This document shows positions 10,713 through 23,346 of a stretch of DNA of 64,000 nucleotides, one piece after another (position 1 is the first letter of the stretch; every line of letters starts with the position of its first letter). Made by a program: the position numbers and the translations under genes. The notes beneath the pieces were generated by a model that was given only the letters and a program-made list of their open reading frames with translations, was not told the origin of the DNA and searched no databases. Where the stretch lies: positions 16,325,723-16,389,722 of the forward strand of contig CAXIPT010000001.1 of the NCBI GenBank assembly GCA_964030475.1, given 5' to 3'. Source of the stretch: Tethya wilhelma (lineage: Eukaryota > Porifera > Demospongiae > Tethyida > Tethyidae).

Positions 10713-13700
10713 CATTAGAGCTCTAGAAATCACTCAACAGTTCAGTCAGCAAGATCCTCAAACACACACCACTCACTGTTGTTGTCGACTATCACCATGG
10801 CATCAGCATCAATCTTCGTCTGGAGGTTCTCCACTGTGCTGGTGAGGTCCCTGAGAGTTGTGCTGCTCAAGGTGAGAGAGCTAGCTTGAAGAGGAGGAAA
10901 CTGGGCAGTGAGAGCGACAGTAAGGTCATGAAGTGCCGAGTCAGCATTGTATAGTAGAGTGTTGATGGTCTGCTCGCTGTCAGAAGTAAGATTGCTATTG
11001 GCAAGTTCCACACGCTGAAAATGCAATCAACATAAGTTCACTAACAAGTTGTATTGTAAAAAACAAATGACCAATATTGAGGTCATTGTGTTTCCTGTTT
11101 TCCCACACTTGGTGTTACTTGTACATAGACAACATGGCTTCAAACCTCCCCCAAACACCAACTCAGGGAAACCTCTAAGAAGCAGAGGGGAGAGTGAGAT
11201 AGGATATCCAAGTCCCCCCTGGGAATAGTAACAGCATAATGTACATCCACTATCTACCCATAGAAATTTACCAATGGGAAAGGTGATATTGCATCTAGCT
11301 ACAGCAAACTTGTACCCAGTAATGCAATTTGTACACCCTCACACATACATGGGCACATTGCATTCATAATACATCTCCATGGAAATGAGAACTACCAAAG
11401 AGCGAGGAGGGGTCTTTTACAAGGTAATTTAGTAGAATGTGTACTTATATATATGTACTTACAATCCCATCATAAGCCTCCCTCAGAGCTGTGAGCCCCA
11501 CAAAGCTCTCTTGGAAGAGATCGTCGTGCGAGGAAAGGACCGACAGCTGGGACTGTAGAGTGGAGAGGGACGAGAGGAGGTTAAGCTGCTGCCAGACTGG
11601 TTGGGACAACAGGGAGGAGGGAGATATGGACGAAGATATATTACTCATTCTGCGCCGATAGTTCTCCTGTGTGCATGTGTGTGTGTGTGTTTGTGTGAAC
11701 ACTCATATATGCAAGACACTCTGCCATCCATCTACCATACCCGCGATGAAAAGCATATAATTATTGCACTTACTTGTATCACAAGTTAAAAACTTACCAT
11801 ATCACTCTGACTGATGGAGAATTCATCTAGAGGATATCTCTTCTCTAGTTCAAACACCACATACAGGGAGTGACCTTCTTCACATCGTTCCAATACTTCA
11901 CCGACAGAAACTCGCTCAGATCTATTTCCAATTAATGCCCATCCAAGGGGGTAGGAGTTGTTCCACGTGGCCGGCATATCAACGACATTGTCAATCAAGG
12001 GAGAGAAATTATTACCGGAGCCACAGCTTTGTCCAATGACACCCGATACACACATGAAGAAACCAAAGAATATGGCAGACACAATACACACTCCGCAGAA
12101 ACAAAATGTGAGTCTACAAGGACAGAGAGAAAAAGAATTTTAAAAAAAGATGGAAGGAATGAGAGGCAATACTATGAGCTACAAACCATACCAAGAGAGT
12201 TTGAAATGTAACACCCAACTTAATCTCCCTAGCTCCTACAAACTAATTCTTAGTGACCACACGCTAGTAGCTATAGAAAAATAGTCCCTATACACTCCTT
12301 GATAAACCTCATTCAGTTGTAAGACGCTGTGGGATAATAGCAAAAAAATCTTGGAAATGTACAAGTGTGTCATTTGATACATGCACTAGGCTATAAATTG
12401 AGAACGTACATTCCAGCACAGAATATATATATAAGACAAAGTGAAAGACTGAGGTGTGCTACATACAAGTTAATTCATGCATGCGATTGACACTCTGACA
12501 TTTACTTGTTGAAGTATGCTGATCCAAAGGCTAGCTCCAATAATCGTGCTATTTTGGGTATTGCTGGTACTCTCATCTGCTGAGACCTACTACGTCACAC
12601 CACCACCAAATACCCCGTGCCCAGAAGAAGGAGTCCCTTGCTTCACTCTCTCCCAATATGCAAACAAACCAAGCCTCTACTTTGCCTCCGACACCACTCT
12701 TATCTTTCTACCAGGGAAACACAGCCTTAATCAAGAGCTCTCCATTCAAAATATCTCGTTCTTGTCTCTAGAATCTGACACGATTTCTCACTCGGACACA
12801 TCTATTACCTGCCATCAGTCTGCTAGGTTCAGTTTAGAATCAATCGATGTTGTCAGTATGAGAGGATTAGCACTCTTTGGGTGTGTGAATAATGAAGTCA
12901 CTAGCATCGAAAAGCTTACAGTGGAAGATTGCAGTTTTGATGGACAAAGACATAAAGGAACTGGACTATTTCTAGAAGAGGTGTCTACTGCTAACATCAT
13001 GAGATGTTCATTTTCTTCAAATACTGGCAGGGAAATTTATGTGCCATCAAAACATAAAGTTGGTGGTGCAATAATTGCAATTAATATTATATATACATGA
13101 AGTGACTATCTCCAATTGTGTACTTCACAACAATACTGCAAGAGGGAATCTTATCAAGGGAGCTGGTGGAGCAGTGTATGCTAGTTCAAGCACTATCACT
13201 ATATCCAATAGCACATTTGAAGGTAACACTGCAACTGGAGAATATGGTGTTGGTGGAGCAGTATATGCCAGGTTACTGAGTCATGTTAACATAGTCAATA
13301 GCACATTCAAAAGAAACAGTGCTGGAGAGGCGGTATATGCAGGGTCAAGTCCTATCTCAGCAGCCAGCAGTACACTCAACTGTGGCAGCAATTTAACTGC
13401 TAATGTTGTTGGTAGAGGAGGAGCAATTTATGTTTGGTCAAGCCATGTCAATATAGCCAATAGTACAATCAACAGCAATATTTTGAATGCTAATGCTGGT
13501 AGAGGAGGAGCAATTCATGCTTCATCAAGCAATGTTAGTATAGCCAACAGTACACTCAACAACAACACTTTGAATGCTAATGCTGGTAGAGGAGGAGCAA
13601 TTTATGCTTCATCAAGCAATGTTAATATAGCCAACAGTACACTCAACAACAACATTTTGACTGCAGATGTTGGTAGAGGAGGAGCAATTTATTTTTGGTC

Positions 13701-16700
13701 ATGCAATATCAATAATATAGCCAAGAGTACACTCAACAACAACATTTTGAATGCTAATGTTGGTAAAGGAGGAGCGATTTATGCTTGGTCAAGCAATGTC
13801 AATATAGTCCACAATAGTACACTCAACAACAACATCTTGACAGCTAATGTTGAAAATTTAGGAGGAGCAATTTATGCTCGGTCAGGCAATGTCAATATAG
13901 CCAATAGTATACTCAACAACAACAGTTTGTAAATAGACTTAACTGGAAAACACTATGATGCCAATGGAGGTGGCGGCGCAATGAGGACATATTTTGGTTA
14001 TATCACCATAGTCAATAGTACACTCAACAGAAACACAGTGACTTGCCTGGGAGTGGATACTTGGTCAAATCTTAACACTACCATAGGTGGTGGAGCACTG
14101 TATACGTCCTCAAGTTTTATCACTATAGTCAACAGCACACTTAATAGGAACACATTGACTGGATTGAATGTGGCTGGTGGGGCACTGCAAGCTAAACTAA
14201 GTGATATTGTGGTAGTTAACACGACACTCAACAGCAACACTATCACTGCAAATAACTCATCAGGCGGGGGTATATTTGCTACTTTAAGTCATACAATCAC
14301 TATAAACAACAGTAATCTTAACGGCAACACTGTAAATGGAAAAAATATTGGGTATGGTGGAGCAGTAGTAGTTGCAGAAAGCCAGAAAATCAATATTGTA
14401 GGTAGTAATCTCAACAGTAACACTCTAACTGCAGATAAATCAACAGGTGGAGCAGTGTGTGTCATTTTAAGTCCTATCACCATAGTCAATAGTAGTCTCA
14501 TCAACAACACTGCAGATAGTGTCACTGGGCTGGGTGGAACTTTATATAGTGACCGTACACTCGGTGGAGCAGTGTATGTGGACAACAGTAGCGTTTCCAT
14601 TCACAATAGTATTTTCGACAACAATTCTGCAGGTAAAGGTTCAGCATTATTTTTACGTTCTGTGACATTTAACGGCAGTGGATTTCTTCTTATTCAAAAC
14701 AATACCGCATATTATGCCGGTGTGATGTATGCAATAGACAGTATATTCTCTTTTTCCAGCAAAAACACAATTTCAAACAACCGTGGCTCCTTGTTTGTAT
14801 ATTCCTGCAGTGTCACATTCACAGGCTACACCAACATTATGAATAACTCTTATCCCTCAAATACATCTAGTGAAGGAGGAGCATTGACTGCTTTTCAAAG
14901 TGAGATAATGTTCATCAGTAGGATCAACCTCGTGCACAACAAGGCTATACAAGGTGGGGCCATTGTAGCTACAGAGAGCAAACTTTACATCTATGGAGGC
15001 ACTACTATATCTCATAACATAGCTTTAGTGTCTGGTGGAGGTATTTATGCTTACCAGAGTGAACTGAACTTCAAGAAAAATACCAACATAAGCAGAAATA
15101 CTGCAAACATCAGAGGTGGAGGTATTCATGCCATCAGTTCAACAACAAGACTGACTAACGGATCTAAAACTTACATTGTAGGCAATCAAGCTAAGGAAGG
15201 AGGGGGGATATGCTTAGAAGGAACAGCTAAAATCTATATGCTGAAAAGAAAAGAAGAATGTTTGCTAAAAAAATATAATGATGAATGCATATTAAACAAA
15301 ACACTGTGGATTTCGTTACAGTTCCACAACAACACTGCTCATGAATATGGAGGAGCTGTGTATGTTGTTGACGACACAAACTCTGCTACTTGCAATGCAA
15401 TTCCTTTCAGTGATAAGATTGACATCTACGAAGAATGCTTTATTCAGGGACTAAGCCTGTATGCAACCAATGGTAATCCACTTGAAAATTTGAACATATT
15501 TAACACATACTTTTCTGAAAATTCAGCAACAATAGCTGGAGATGTACTTTTTGGTGGTCTACTAGACAGATGTAGAGCAAGTCCTTTTGCAGAAATTTTC
15601 AGCTTGGAAGAATATATAGCTGAGAACTCTACTCCAAGTTCTTTAACAGCAGTATCCTACCTCCTCAACATTGCTAACCTTACAGCAAAAGACTTTATCT
15701 CAACTATAACAATATCATCAAAACCAGTTCGTATCTGCTTCTGTAAAGACGACCAACCAGATTGCAGTTACCAGCCTCAACCAAAGTATGTCAGAAAGGG
15801 AGAAACATTCACAGTGTCACTTGTTGCAGTCGACCACATAAATAACTCAATAGCAAACAGTAGAGTACATGCAGCCGTGACACTAGAGGCAAAGCTTGGT
15901 GAGGGACAATCCATTCAAAAGACTAGTAGAAATGGCAGTTGCACAGATTTGACCTACAGTATTCTCTCTAACAATAACTCTGAGAAGCTTCAACTCTATG
16001 CTGATGGACCGTGTATGAATGCAGGAATATCTACAGCAAGTCTCACTGTAAACATTGAACCATGTCCAATAGGATTCATAGATAGAAACTTACATTGTGA
16101 GTGTGATTTCACACTCTATCCTGAATACATATCCGACTGCTCCATTGACAAACAAACAGTTCAGAGAAAAGATAATGTCTGGTTTTCTTATGTGAACACT
16201 ACATATCACCTAGGGTACGTACTACACAAACATTGTCCTTTTGACTACTGCCATCCACCAACTAGAAACATCTCTGTCAATTTAAACATTGTGAATGGTG
16301 CCAATGAACTGTGTGCATTCAATCGATTGGGAAAGCTCTGTGGATCTTGCGAAGATGGTCTCAGTCTCTCTCTTGGTAGTTCACGTTGCAGGCCATGTTC
16401 TAACAACTGGCTTGCACTATTCATCACCTTTGCTGTAGCTGGTGTAATACTGGTTGCTTTTATTCTTAAGTTGAACTTAACAGTAGCTGAGGGAACAATC
16501 AATGGGCTGATCTTTTATGCCAATATCTTTGTTGCAAATCGCACTCTTTTCTTTCCACATGATGAGACTAGAATTTTAACCGTCTTTATAGCATGGCTAA
16601 ATCTAGACTTTGGATTTGACACTTGTTTATTTGATGGAATGAATGGATATGCAAAAACATGGCTACAACTTGCACTTCCACTCTATGTCATTTCCTTGGT

Positions 16701-19700
16701 TGTTGCAATTATCGTCATCAGTGACTATTCCGTCAAGTTTGCAAAGCTCTTCACTGGAATCAACCCAATAGCAACACTTGCTACTCTAATTCTACTCTCT
16801 TACACAAAGCTTCTTCGTACAATCATAGCTTCACTGTCCTTTACAACTCTCCAGTACTCTGATGGTTCACGTGAAGTGGTGTGGCTGGTTGATGCTAGCA
16901 TCCCATACCTCAGTGGAAAGCATATTCCTCTCTTTATCACAGCTCTTGTCATTATCGCAGTTGGTACAGTGTTTACATTCATACTCTTTGGTTGGCAGTG
17001 GCTTGTTTACTGTCCAAATAGAGGACCATTGAAATGGATCATTGGGAATGGCAAATTCATTGCTTTCATTGATGCCTATCACAATCCTTACAACAAAGAC
17101 CATCGTTATTGGATTGGGCTGCTGTTGCTAGTTCGTGTAGTCTTGTATCTAGTCTCAGCCTTGAATGTTCTTGGAGATCCTCGTGTCAACCTTCTCAGCA
17201 TAGCCATCGTCATGGTTCTCCTGTTTGCCTTACAACATGTGGTTGAAAGCAAACGTAGACTTAGTGAAACCAGAATAAATGAAATTTTTAGAACATCCTC
17301 CATGTTATACGTCCACAAAGACAAATTTAGAGAATTGTCTACAACCGTGTTCAATTGCAAAGTCTACAAAAACAGACTAAAGGATTTTCTTGATTCAACA
17401 TCTCTCTTGAATCTTGCTGTATTGAGCATTACCACCTTTTTCACCAGCGAGAACGAAGAGAATCAGAATACAGTTGCTTACACTTCAATTGGGACTGCTT
17501 TTACTACATTTCTAGCTATCCTTGTATACCATGTGCACAGACTGATTGTCAAATCTGAACTTTTTTACACGATAATTTTAAAATTCAACAAGCTACGAGG
17601 AATAAATGATGAAGTCCATGTAGTAAGACATCCTTTACCAGTGGCTACAGTCGAGGAAATAGTCTGGGGCAGTGAGACGGAGTTTGATGCCTTGCCTGAA
17701 CCTCTGGACACAGTTGAGAATGAGGAACAACTTGTGACTGCAAACGACGAAGAAAATGGATCAGGAAATGGAACAAACCCTCAGAATAGCTCTCTCTCCA
17801 GTGCAGCAGGAGCATCATCTCCTCAAACACTTGAGAATAACAATCAACCCGGGTTATCCCACACTACAAGAGTCGAACTGGAATCTCCAACCCCCATTTC
17901 ACACTCTTACGACGACCAAGCTCAACCAGTATTTGAGAATACTCGTATGAAATTGCCTAACTTGGGATCTAGTCAAGAATGCTATGTCCTTCAAACAATG
18001 GAGTTAATCAAAACCAGTCCTCAGGAAGATGAGTCTCAATCAGAAGATGAGTGTTCCCCTCTACTGCCACAAGAGCACCAGTGATCACGACACCAGCTGG
18101 CTATACATACCAAAATCTTTTTGTACTACTTCTTCATTGCTAATCTATAAAATAATTATGTAGATGAATTCTTTGTTTACGTACACAATCCACTGTGTAT
18201 TCATGTACTCATAAAAATCACTAATTTGGTTATTTAGTCATTTAATAATTATTGAAGCCACAAACTTGAGATCTAGTGGAGGTCTTCACCACAGCCATAC
18301 ACTAATCAATTACATGCTTGCACAAGGGTTATACCCTATAATATAGTCCTGCTCTGTGTGCATTGTCCAAGAACTATAGATGGTGTAGAGAAGCTCTGGA
18401 TATTCAGCTGGGTTCTTGGAAAACCTACATAGCTCAAACGCTAGCAACAAGAATGCCACAAGAAAGGTATATCGCTGCCTTTGTATTTCCTTGGTATCTA
18501 GCTGAGGTCATCAATTATATAACAATTCTGACCACAATTTGTTGACCTATGACCCCCTCCTTTGTCCAATAAATAATATTATTATATCAGCAGCCTGTAT
18601 ATTATCATTATGCAACAATTGAGGGAGTGAGTGTGAGTGTACAGTGTTGGCCATGTTGTGATCTGGCAATTGCTGCGGTATGTGTGTCGAGTTGCTAGGA
18701 TGTGAAACAAATGAGATTTACTTCATCAAAGCATATGTGAGTGCAGCAAAACACAACACTATGTTTTCAGTTAGAGGATGTTATATAACAACTGCATGCT
18801 TGAGGTTGCTATGAGATACAGTGCACACACATACGCTGAATGTCCTTGGCCAAAAATGAATGCATAACATTCCAAGTTTTACCGCTGATAGCTATCATAA
18901 GATTACATCTAATTATATTATTGTCACCGTACATGTGAAACATTTTCTAGCCAGGATTAATGAATAAAATGTGTAATAGTTTTATAAAAATTAATACTTA
19001 CTACCTTATAAGAATTGAATACTTAACTGGCCATTACTCCCCCATCCCTTACCTACCCTACCCCCTACGAACTTACTTTTTTAGCATGGTCCCCGCCTGA
19101 TGTGCCCCCTCGATGTTTGTCATCTCAGAGTCACCACTCTTATAGATGGTGGCGATGTGAAAAAGCCCTCTCGCCATGGCAACCACAAGACACACCACCA
19201 GCAGAATAACGATGAGGACAAAGGTCACAGTACAAGCGGAACGGATATGGTTCCAATTAGCGAGGTTACTATGGAACAATAAACAATAATCAAGAGTGCA
19301 GTCAATTGAATTAGAGATGAAACGAGCCGTTCATTTGTATCAATTATTCTATGCCATCTGTTATGAAACGTTATACAAGCTACGCATCCCTAAAGATACA
19401 ATACTTATACTGTGGTGGTCGTTAGAAACTGATAATATTATATTTACTATAATTACAGAATTTTGAGGAGTACAAATCTTATGCTATTAGTGGATCACTG
19501 GTAATCTGGGTAAGTGAAAAATTTGGAATGATATCAATAATGGGGGGGCTACTCGATCTCTTGAAAATAAAATCACAAACATTTCAGCTATTATCTAATT
19601 TCCACAAACTTCTCAAATTTTTTTTTTTCTAGCAATACAGTGTGTAAGTTTGAAACTTGATTTAGAATTTTACTAGCACTTTTTGCCTGTGTTTATATGT

Positions 19701-22133
19701 ACATGCATTCTGTGTTGAACAATTTAAGTTAGCTGATGCCAAGCCATGTTTTGTCTTAAGTGGAGATGCCCTTTCAGTGTTTGAGTATATCTCCCATATA
19801 CACAAAGCATGGGCGGACAGGTCCCCTGCTTTGTAGATTAGGCAAACTGAATTATAACTGTCTATATATAAAGCACACTGCTATACCTCATCATGCCTAT
19901 CCCTGTGAACAATTAGCATACAATACAAAAGCCTCAAGCTTACGGTGTGTCATAAGGTGCTTTGTGTTGGGAAATGGGCTACAAACAAGGATGAATAAAG
20001 AACGCTATTTCTTTGAAAATCTCTCCATGCACTCACCGAGGGCCAAGATACTCTTCCAGCGCCTCCTGCGACTGAGGCCATCCTAAAGTGAGTGTGGTGT
20101 TGTAATAGCCGACAAGGTTGGTTACAAATGATGTCAGGTTTCTGTAGAGGGTGCTATTAGAGCCAAAGTATGCCTCTGATGTTTTGTTAATACTCAGTGT
20201 GAGATTGGACATCTGTGAGAAAGAACACACACGAGTGCAGTTTATGTCAATATACATTATACATTATGATGAAAACTAAAGAAGATTATGTTGACATTGT
20301 CAACATGTATTCCTCACCAATTCACTCAAGTAAGTGTCAAACATGTTTACTTGGACATCCTCCAAGAAGACGGAATCATTCAGTGCACCTCTCACTTTTT
20401 CCATCACACTCACACCCTCACTGTCCACACCTCCCACCGTCACAATAGACAACCGATAATTCTCGGACGACATTGAAATATTGGCGCAAGATTCCAAAAT
20501 CTCTGCACAGTAGGAGAGTAACTCCAACGTGGCATTATTTAGAGTCTCCACCTGATCGTGAAGACTAAACATTGATGAGACATTCTGTCTTGTGTTCTCA
20601 TTAAAGTTCACCAGCATCATAGCTGCTTGGTATAGTACATCTCGTTTTGCAAGTTCAGCTGTTACCTACAAGATACAAAAATGCACAGAAAAAATTCAAA
20701 ATCCAGCCAAAGGGAATTAAAATGCTTATCACTTACATTACTGTAGAGTTCATTCAGTTCATCTTGGTAGTTAGCCCGTATTATAAGACTGGACTGACTT
20801 GGGGTGTTTCTAGTCAAAACAACAAACAAACAAAAAGTTAGGCAATAGGTTTGTGTGTGGGACAGAATCTAGACTCAAATGTGGCACATAACCAAAGCCT
20901 TCACAAATAAATTATAGTAGCCTGTAAAGCTTTCATGTTTAGCCTATTTAATTGCAGGCTTACAGTAATATGTCCTCATAAATCTGTCTCTCGAAGACTT
21001 CAAAGTCAGCGATAACGACTCTTTCCACTTTCTCTAGAGACTGTGTTCTCAGTTGGACCAGCTCAGGTAGCAGTGTTGAAACAGCCTGGCTTCCCTCACT
21101 CACTCCATCACTGATCCACGTGTTACCAGAGAGAATGATGAAGACAAAAGCAGAGAGTACCAGCAGCAAGAAGAGAAGAGACAATGCTATGGACCAGGCT
21201 ATGATTTGAGCCTTTAGCGTAAGATTTCTGAGAAGTGTGTGTGCAGAGATACATGTGTATTGAAGTACATGCATGTACATGTAACACCTAGCCGAATTAA
21301 TATCAATAGCAACTTCCTACACTTCAAAAGGCAGAAGCAGAGAAGATCGGGATTTTTACAAATTTAAAAAATTCACATTGTATAGTAGTGTGCATGAGAG
21401 CTCAATCACTCCCCCCACCTGTTATCATCTTCCTCTTCTTCATCTACCTCATAGCAACACTCCCAGAAGGTCCACAGGGCCACTGTCAGCCCAGGGATCA
21501 CCAGACTCACTAGAAGAATAAAGCCTGTGAGGGGGGAAAATGTCTTTGAATATTGTGTTGTTATTGACAATCTCAAAATATTTTCTTTTTTTTCTTTTTT
21601 TTTTTTTAAATACACAGCTGTTATGACAAGAACAGAATCAGTCACCACTATCAAAGCAATTTGACCACCAACATAATCAGATTATATCAGTGGTGATAAG
21701 GGCTAAGACTCAAACATGTTATGAAGCCCAATCTGGACATACCTATATAGTGTCAACAACAAACAAAATTTGCACAACCAGGACCATCATTATAGACAGA
21801 CAGGAGAGCAAAGTTCATCATTAATCTTTAATTCAAAAGGGAGGTTAAAAGTCCAAGTTTATTCTATAAAGCAGATGGTGAAATCTTGCAGACATTAATA
21901 TTATTATCACTAAGCTACATGCTCAAGGTGAATAGACAATAACAATAAAAGAAGTTGTAGCCTATCAAATTGTCATCTTTGTGGAGGCAAGTCAATAAGT
22001 GTGGGGGAAACACTACATGCACAGATGTATTGTAACAGGTAGGTAGGCAATTTACCTGCTAGGTAGAGTGCATTCTGAGAGTACTGGAGCCACAGTATGA
22101 TGAATGGTGATGTGTCCAGTGCACTTTTATTAT

Positions 22134-22191
<58 letters not shown>

Positions 22192-22944
22192 AGTATGTGG
22201 GGGATACAGATGTAAAAATCAGGCCATTTGGCTCATACTACAGACACAAACAATTATGACCAAGTGTACATTAAGTATAAGCACAATGTGTATAAACACA
22301 CATATACACTGCTTTATAGTGAATTATATCGTACCATCCAATTTCTCATGAAAAAATGAGATACTTCATGTGTGTTCTTGTGTGCATGCGATCGTGTATC
22401 ATAATATCTATGATCGCATTGATAATTCTTATAATATTGTTATCATAATATTATGTGATACACATCACATGCAATTTACGCTGGAAATTGGGACAAGGAG
22501 AAGCCAATCTAATTTACGTGAAAGAACTTTACAAGAAGGAGCACCTTGTTAACAGCATTTAACTCTTAAAAAGTCTTTAGGAGAACACTTTAAAAACTAT
22601 TGTACAGTGTCTACAATAAAATTTAATCTTTATTATAGTAAACAACATGAACACAATAGAAAAACATTCAACACTTACACTTTATTAATTTCGGTCCTAA
22701 TACTCGAATACGGTAACCCATCGTCAAATACATTCCCTCTTGTTGTGCGGGCATTCTCCAGCAGTGAATTGAGACCACCTCTGTCTTTCAAGTTCACTCG
22801 GGAAGACACACCAGGGATTGTGGGCACAGGACAACTAATGGCTCTTGGGTTTGCCCCAGAAGCAGTGTACACCTCAAACACACCACTCTGCCAGCACAGG
22901 AGGCCCGCTAGAATGGTCTTTATGAATGATCCCGATCCTATCAT
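8173..22944 (-). CDS. PROM1: Prominin (CD133) homologue with an extra C-terminal membrane module
   Basis: Prominins are cholesterol-binding pentaspan glycoproteins of plasma-membrane protrusions. About seventeen exons join in matching phase from 22944 to the TGA at 8173. In order: signal peptide (MIGSGSFIKTILAGLLCW), ectodomain, span 1 (GFILLVSLVIPGLTVALW) with a Cys-rich acidic cytosolic loop (FWECCYEVDEEEEDD), span 2 (IIAWSIALSLLFLLLVLSAF), a large N-glycosylated loop (NNATLELLSYC, NISMSSENY), span 3 (FVLIVILLVVCLVVAMA), span 4 (CIVSAIFFGFFMCVSGVIG), a second loop with the prominin-like EVLERCEEGHSLYVVFEL, and span 5 (VSLLVIVSISLVVIPLSLFL). The reading frame then continues, unlike known prominins, through four more predicted spans and a long Ser/Pro-rich tail. 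Exon 19272-19077 ends in phase 2 and joins exon 12113 in frame, defining a ~7-kb intron. An orthologue of the whole PROM1/2 group is the safest reading. Confidence 0.85.
10662..10711. repeat. (CA)n microsatellite
   Basis: About 25 CA units in a prominin intron. Confidence 0.95.
12516..18084 (+). CDS. Secreted-N-terminus beta-helix repeat protein with multi-span C-terminus (frame-interrupted)
   Basis: No named family is claimed. Reading starts at a good signal peptide (MLIQRLAPIIVLFWVLLVLS). A Cys-containing cap (PCPEEGVPCFTLSQY) is followed by about 900 residues of GGAIYA...NSTLNNN-type repeats resembling chlamydial-PMP/parallel beta-helix coils, heavily N-glycosylatable. A Cys-rich juxtamembrane region (LCGSCEDGLSLSLGSSRC) precedes nine or ten predicted membrane spans (~16405-17560), and the protein ends in a Ser/Asn/Glu-rich cytosolic tail. 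No introns are needed. Two breaks occur: a shift from frame 3 to frame 1 near 13050-13100, and an in-frame TAA at 13930-13932, after which the same frame stays open and repeat-like through 18084. These may be assembly errors or mutations. The 1367-codon downstream part is intact. Similar architecture is common in sponge genomes as I know them, but I cannot search to confirm. Confidence 0.7.
13411..13932 (+). repeat. Tandem 87-bp coding repeats (29 residues each)
   Basis: GGTAGAGGAGGAGCAATT begins units at 13498, 13585 and 13672, exactly 87 bp apart, with slightly longer units (about 90-96 bp) after them and a related one before. Each encodes GRGGAIYASSSNVNIANSTL plus NNNILNAN. High nucleotide similarity points to recent unequal exchange or slippage. 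The array ends at the in-frame TAA at 13930. Confidence 0.9.
18085..19076. other. 3' flank of nested gene within the prominin intron
   Basis: AT-rich non-coding DNA between the nested gene's stop and the next upstream prominin exon. An AATAAA-like string near 18570 (CAATAAATAATATT) could serve the nested gene. No other gene is recognised. Confidence 0.4.
22137..22191. repeat. (GT)n microsatellite abutting a prominin splice acceptor
   Basis: About 27 GT units. On the minus strand this is (CA)n ending directly in ACACAG at the acceptor of the exon that reads YNKSALDTSPFIILWLQYSQ. The splice site therefore lacks an ordinary polypyrimidine tract immediately upstream. Confidence 0.85.
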
Positions 22945-23346
22945 ATTATTGTCTTTTTAAAAGTGTTCTTAAATATCTGTACTGCATTGTACGGGTGATA
23001 TCAAAAGTCACTCAAAAGCACGAAAATCTTCGTCTGAAGAAACACTCCTCCACGGTCAACAATCCAGGCGTCTGCAGCAGCTGTCTTTGGTGGCTATTCA
23101 CCGTACGGCCCGACATCTGTTTAGTAGGTATCTTCTAACTATAACTGTATTCGCTTTGGGAGTATACGTGATCACCAAAGCTCTAGAAATCCAGCTATGG
23201 TACAATTTCTTGTGTACGTGGTCGAATTTGGTCAGATTGATCACAGGAAACGACCCGATAGTTGCATAATCATGAACATGAGGTCAGTGATTAGATAAAC
23301 AATTCATTAACACAATTATTATTAAATTAACGTTGTTCAATGCTCA
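22945..23346. other. Spacer between prominin 5' end and DCAF5 3' end
   Basis: Tandem minus-strand neighbours. This interval should hold the prominin promoter and 5' UTR and the DCAF5 3' UTR. Nothing further is recognised. Confidence 0.4.

Larger units (their letters stand above)
12114..19076 (-). other. ~7-kb prominin intron hosting an opposite-strand gene
   Basis: On the minus strand the donor GTAAGT follows exon 19272-19077 (ending ...GTMLKK, phase 2). The acceptor CTTGTAG precedes exon 12113-~11800, whose first base completes the codon and opens LTFCFCGVCIVSAIFF. Protein order on either side (span 3, then span 4) matches prominin topology, so the two exons are consecutive. The intron is far longer than the typical 50-500 bp introns in this window because it contains the complete plus-strand gene at 12516-18084. 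The flanks at 12114-12515 and 18085-19076 hold nothing else recognisable. Confidence 0.85.

Noticed and set aside
12516..18084. Bacterial (chlamydial) gene transfer, because of GGAI/NST coils
   Set aside because: The repeats are only superficially PMP-like. The protein has a eukaryotic signal peptide, many N-glycosylation sites and a multi-span C-terminus, and its base composition matches neighbours.
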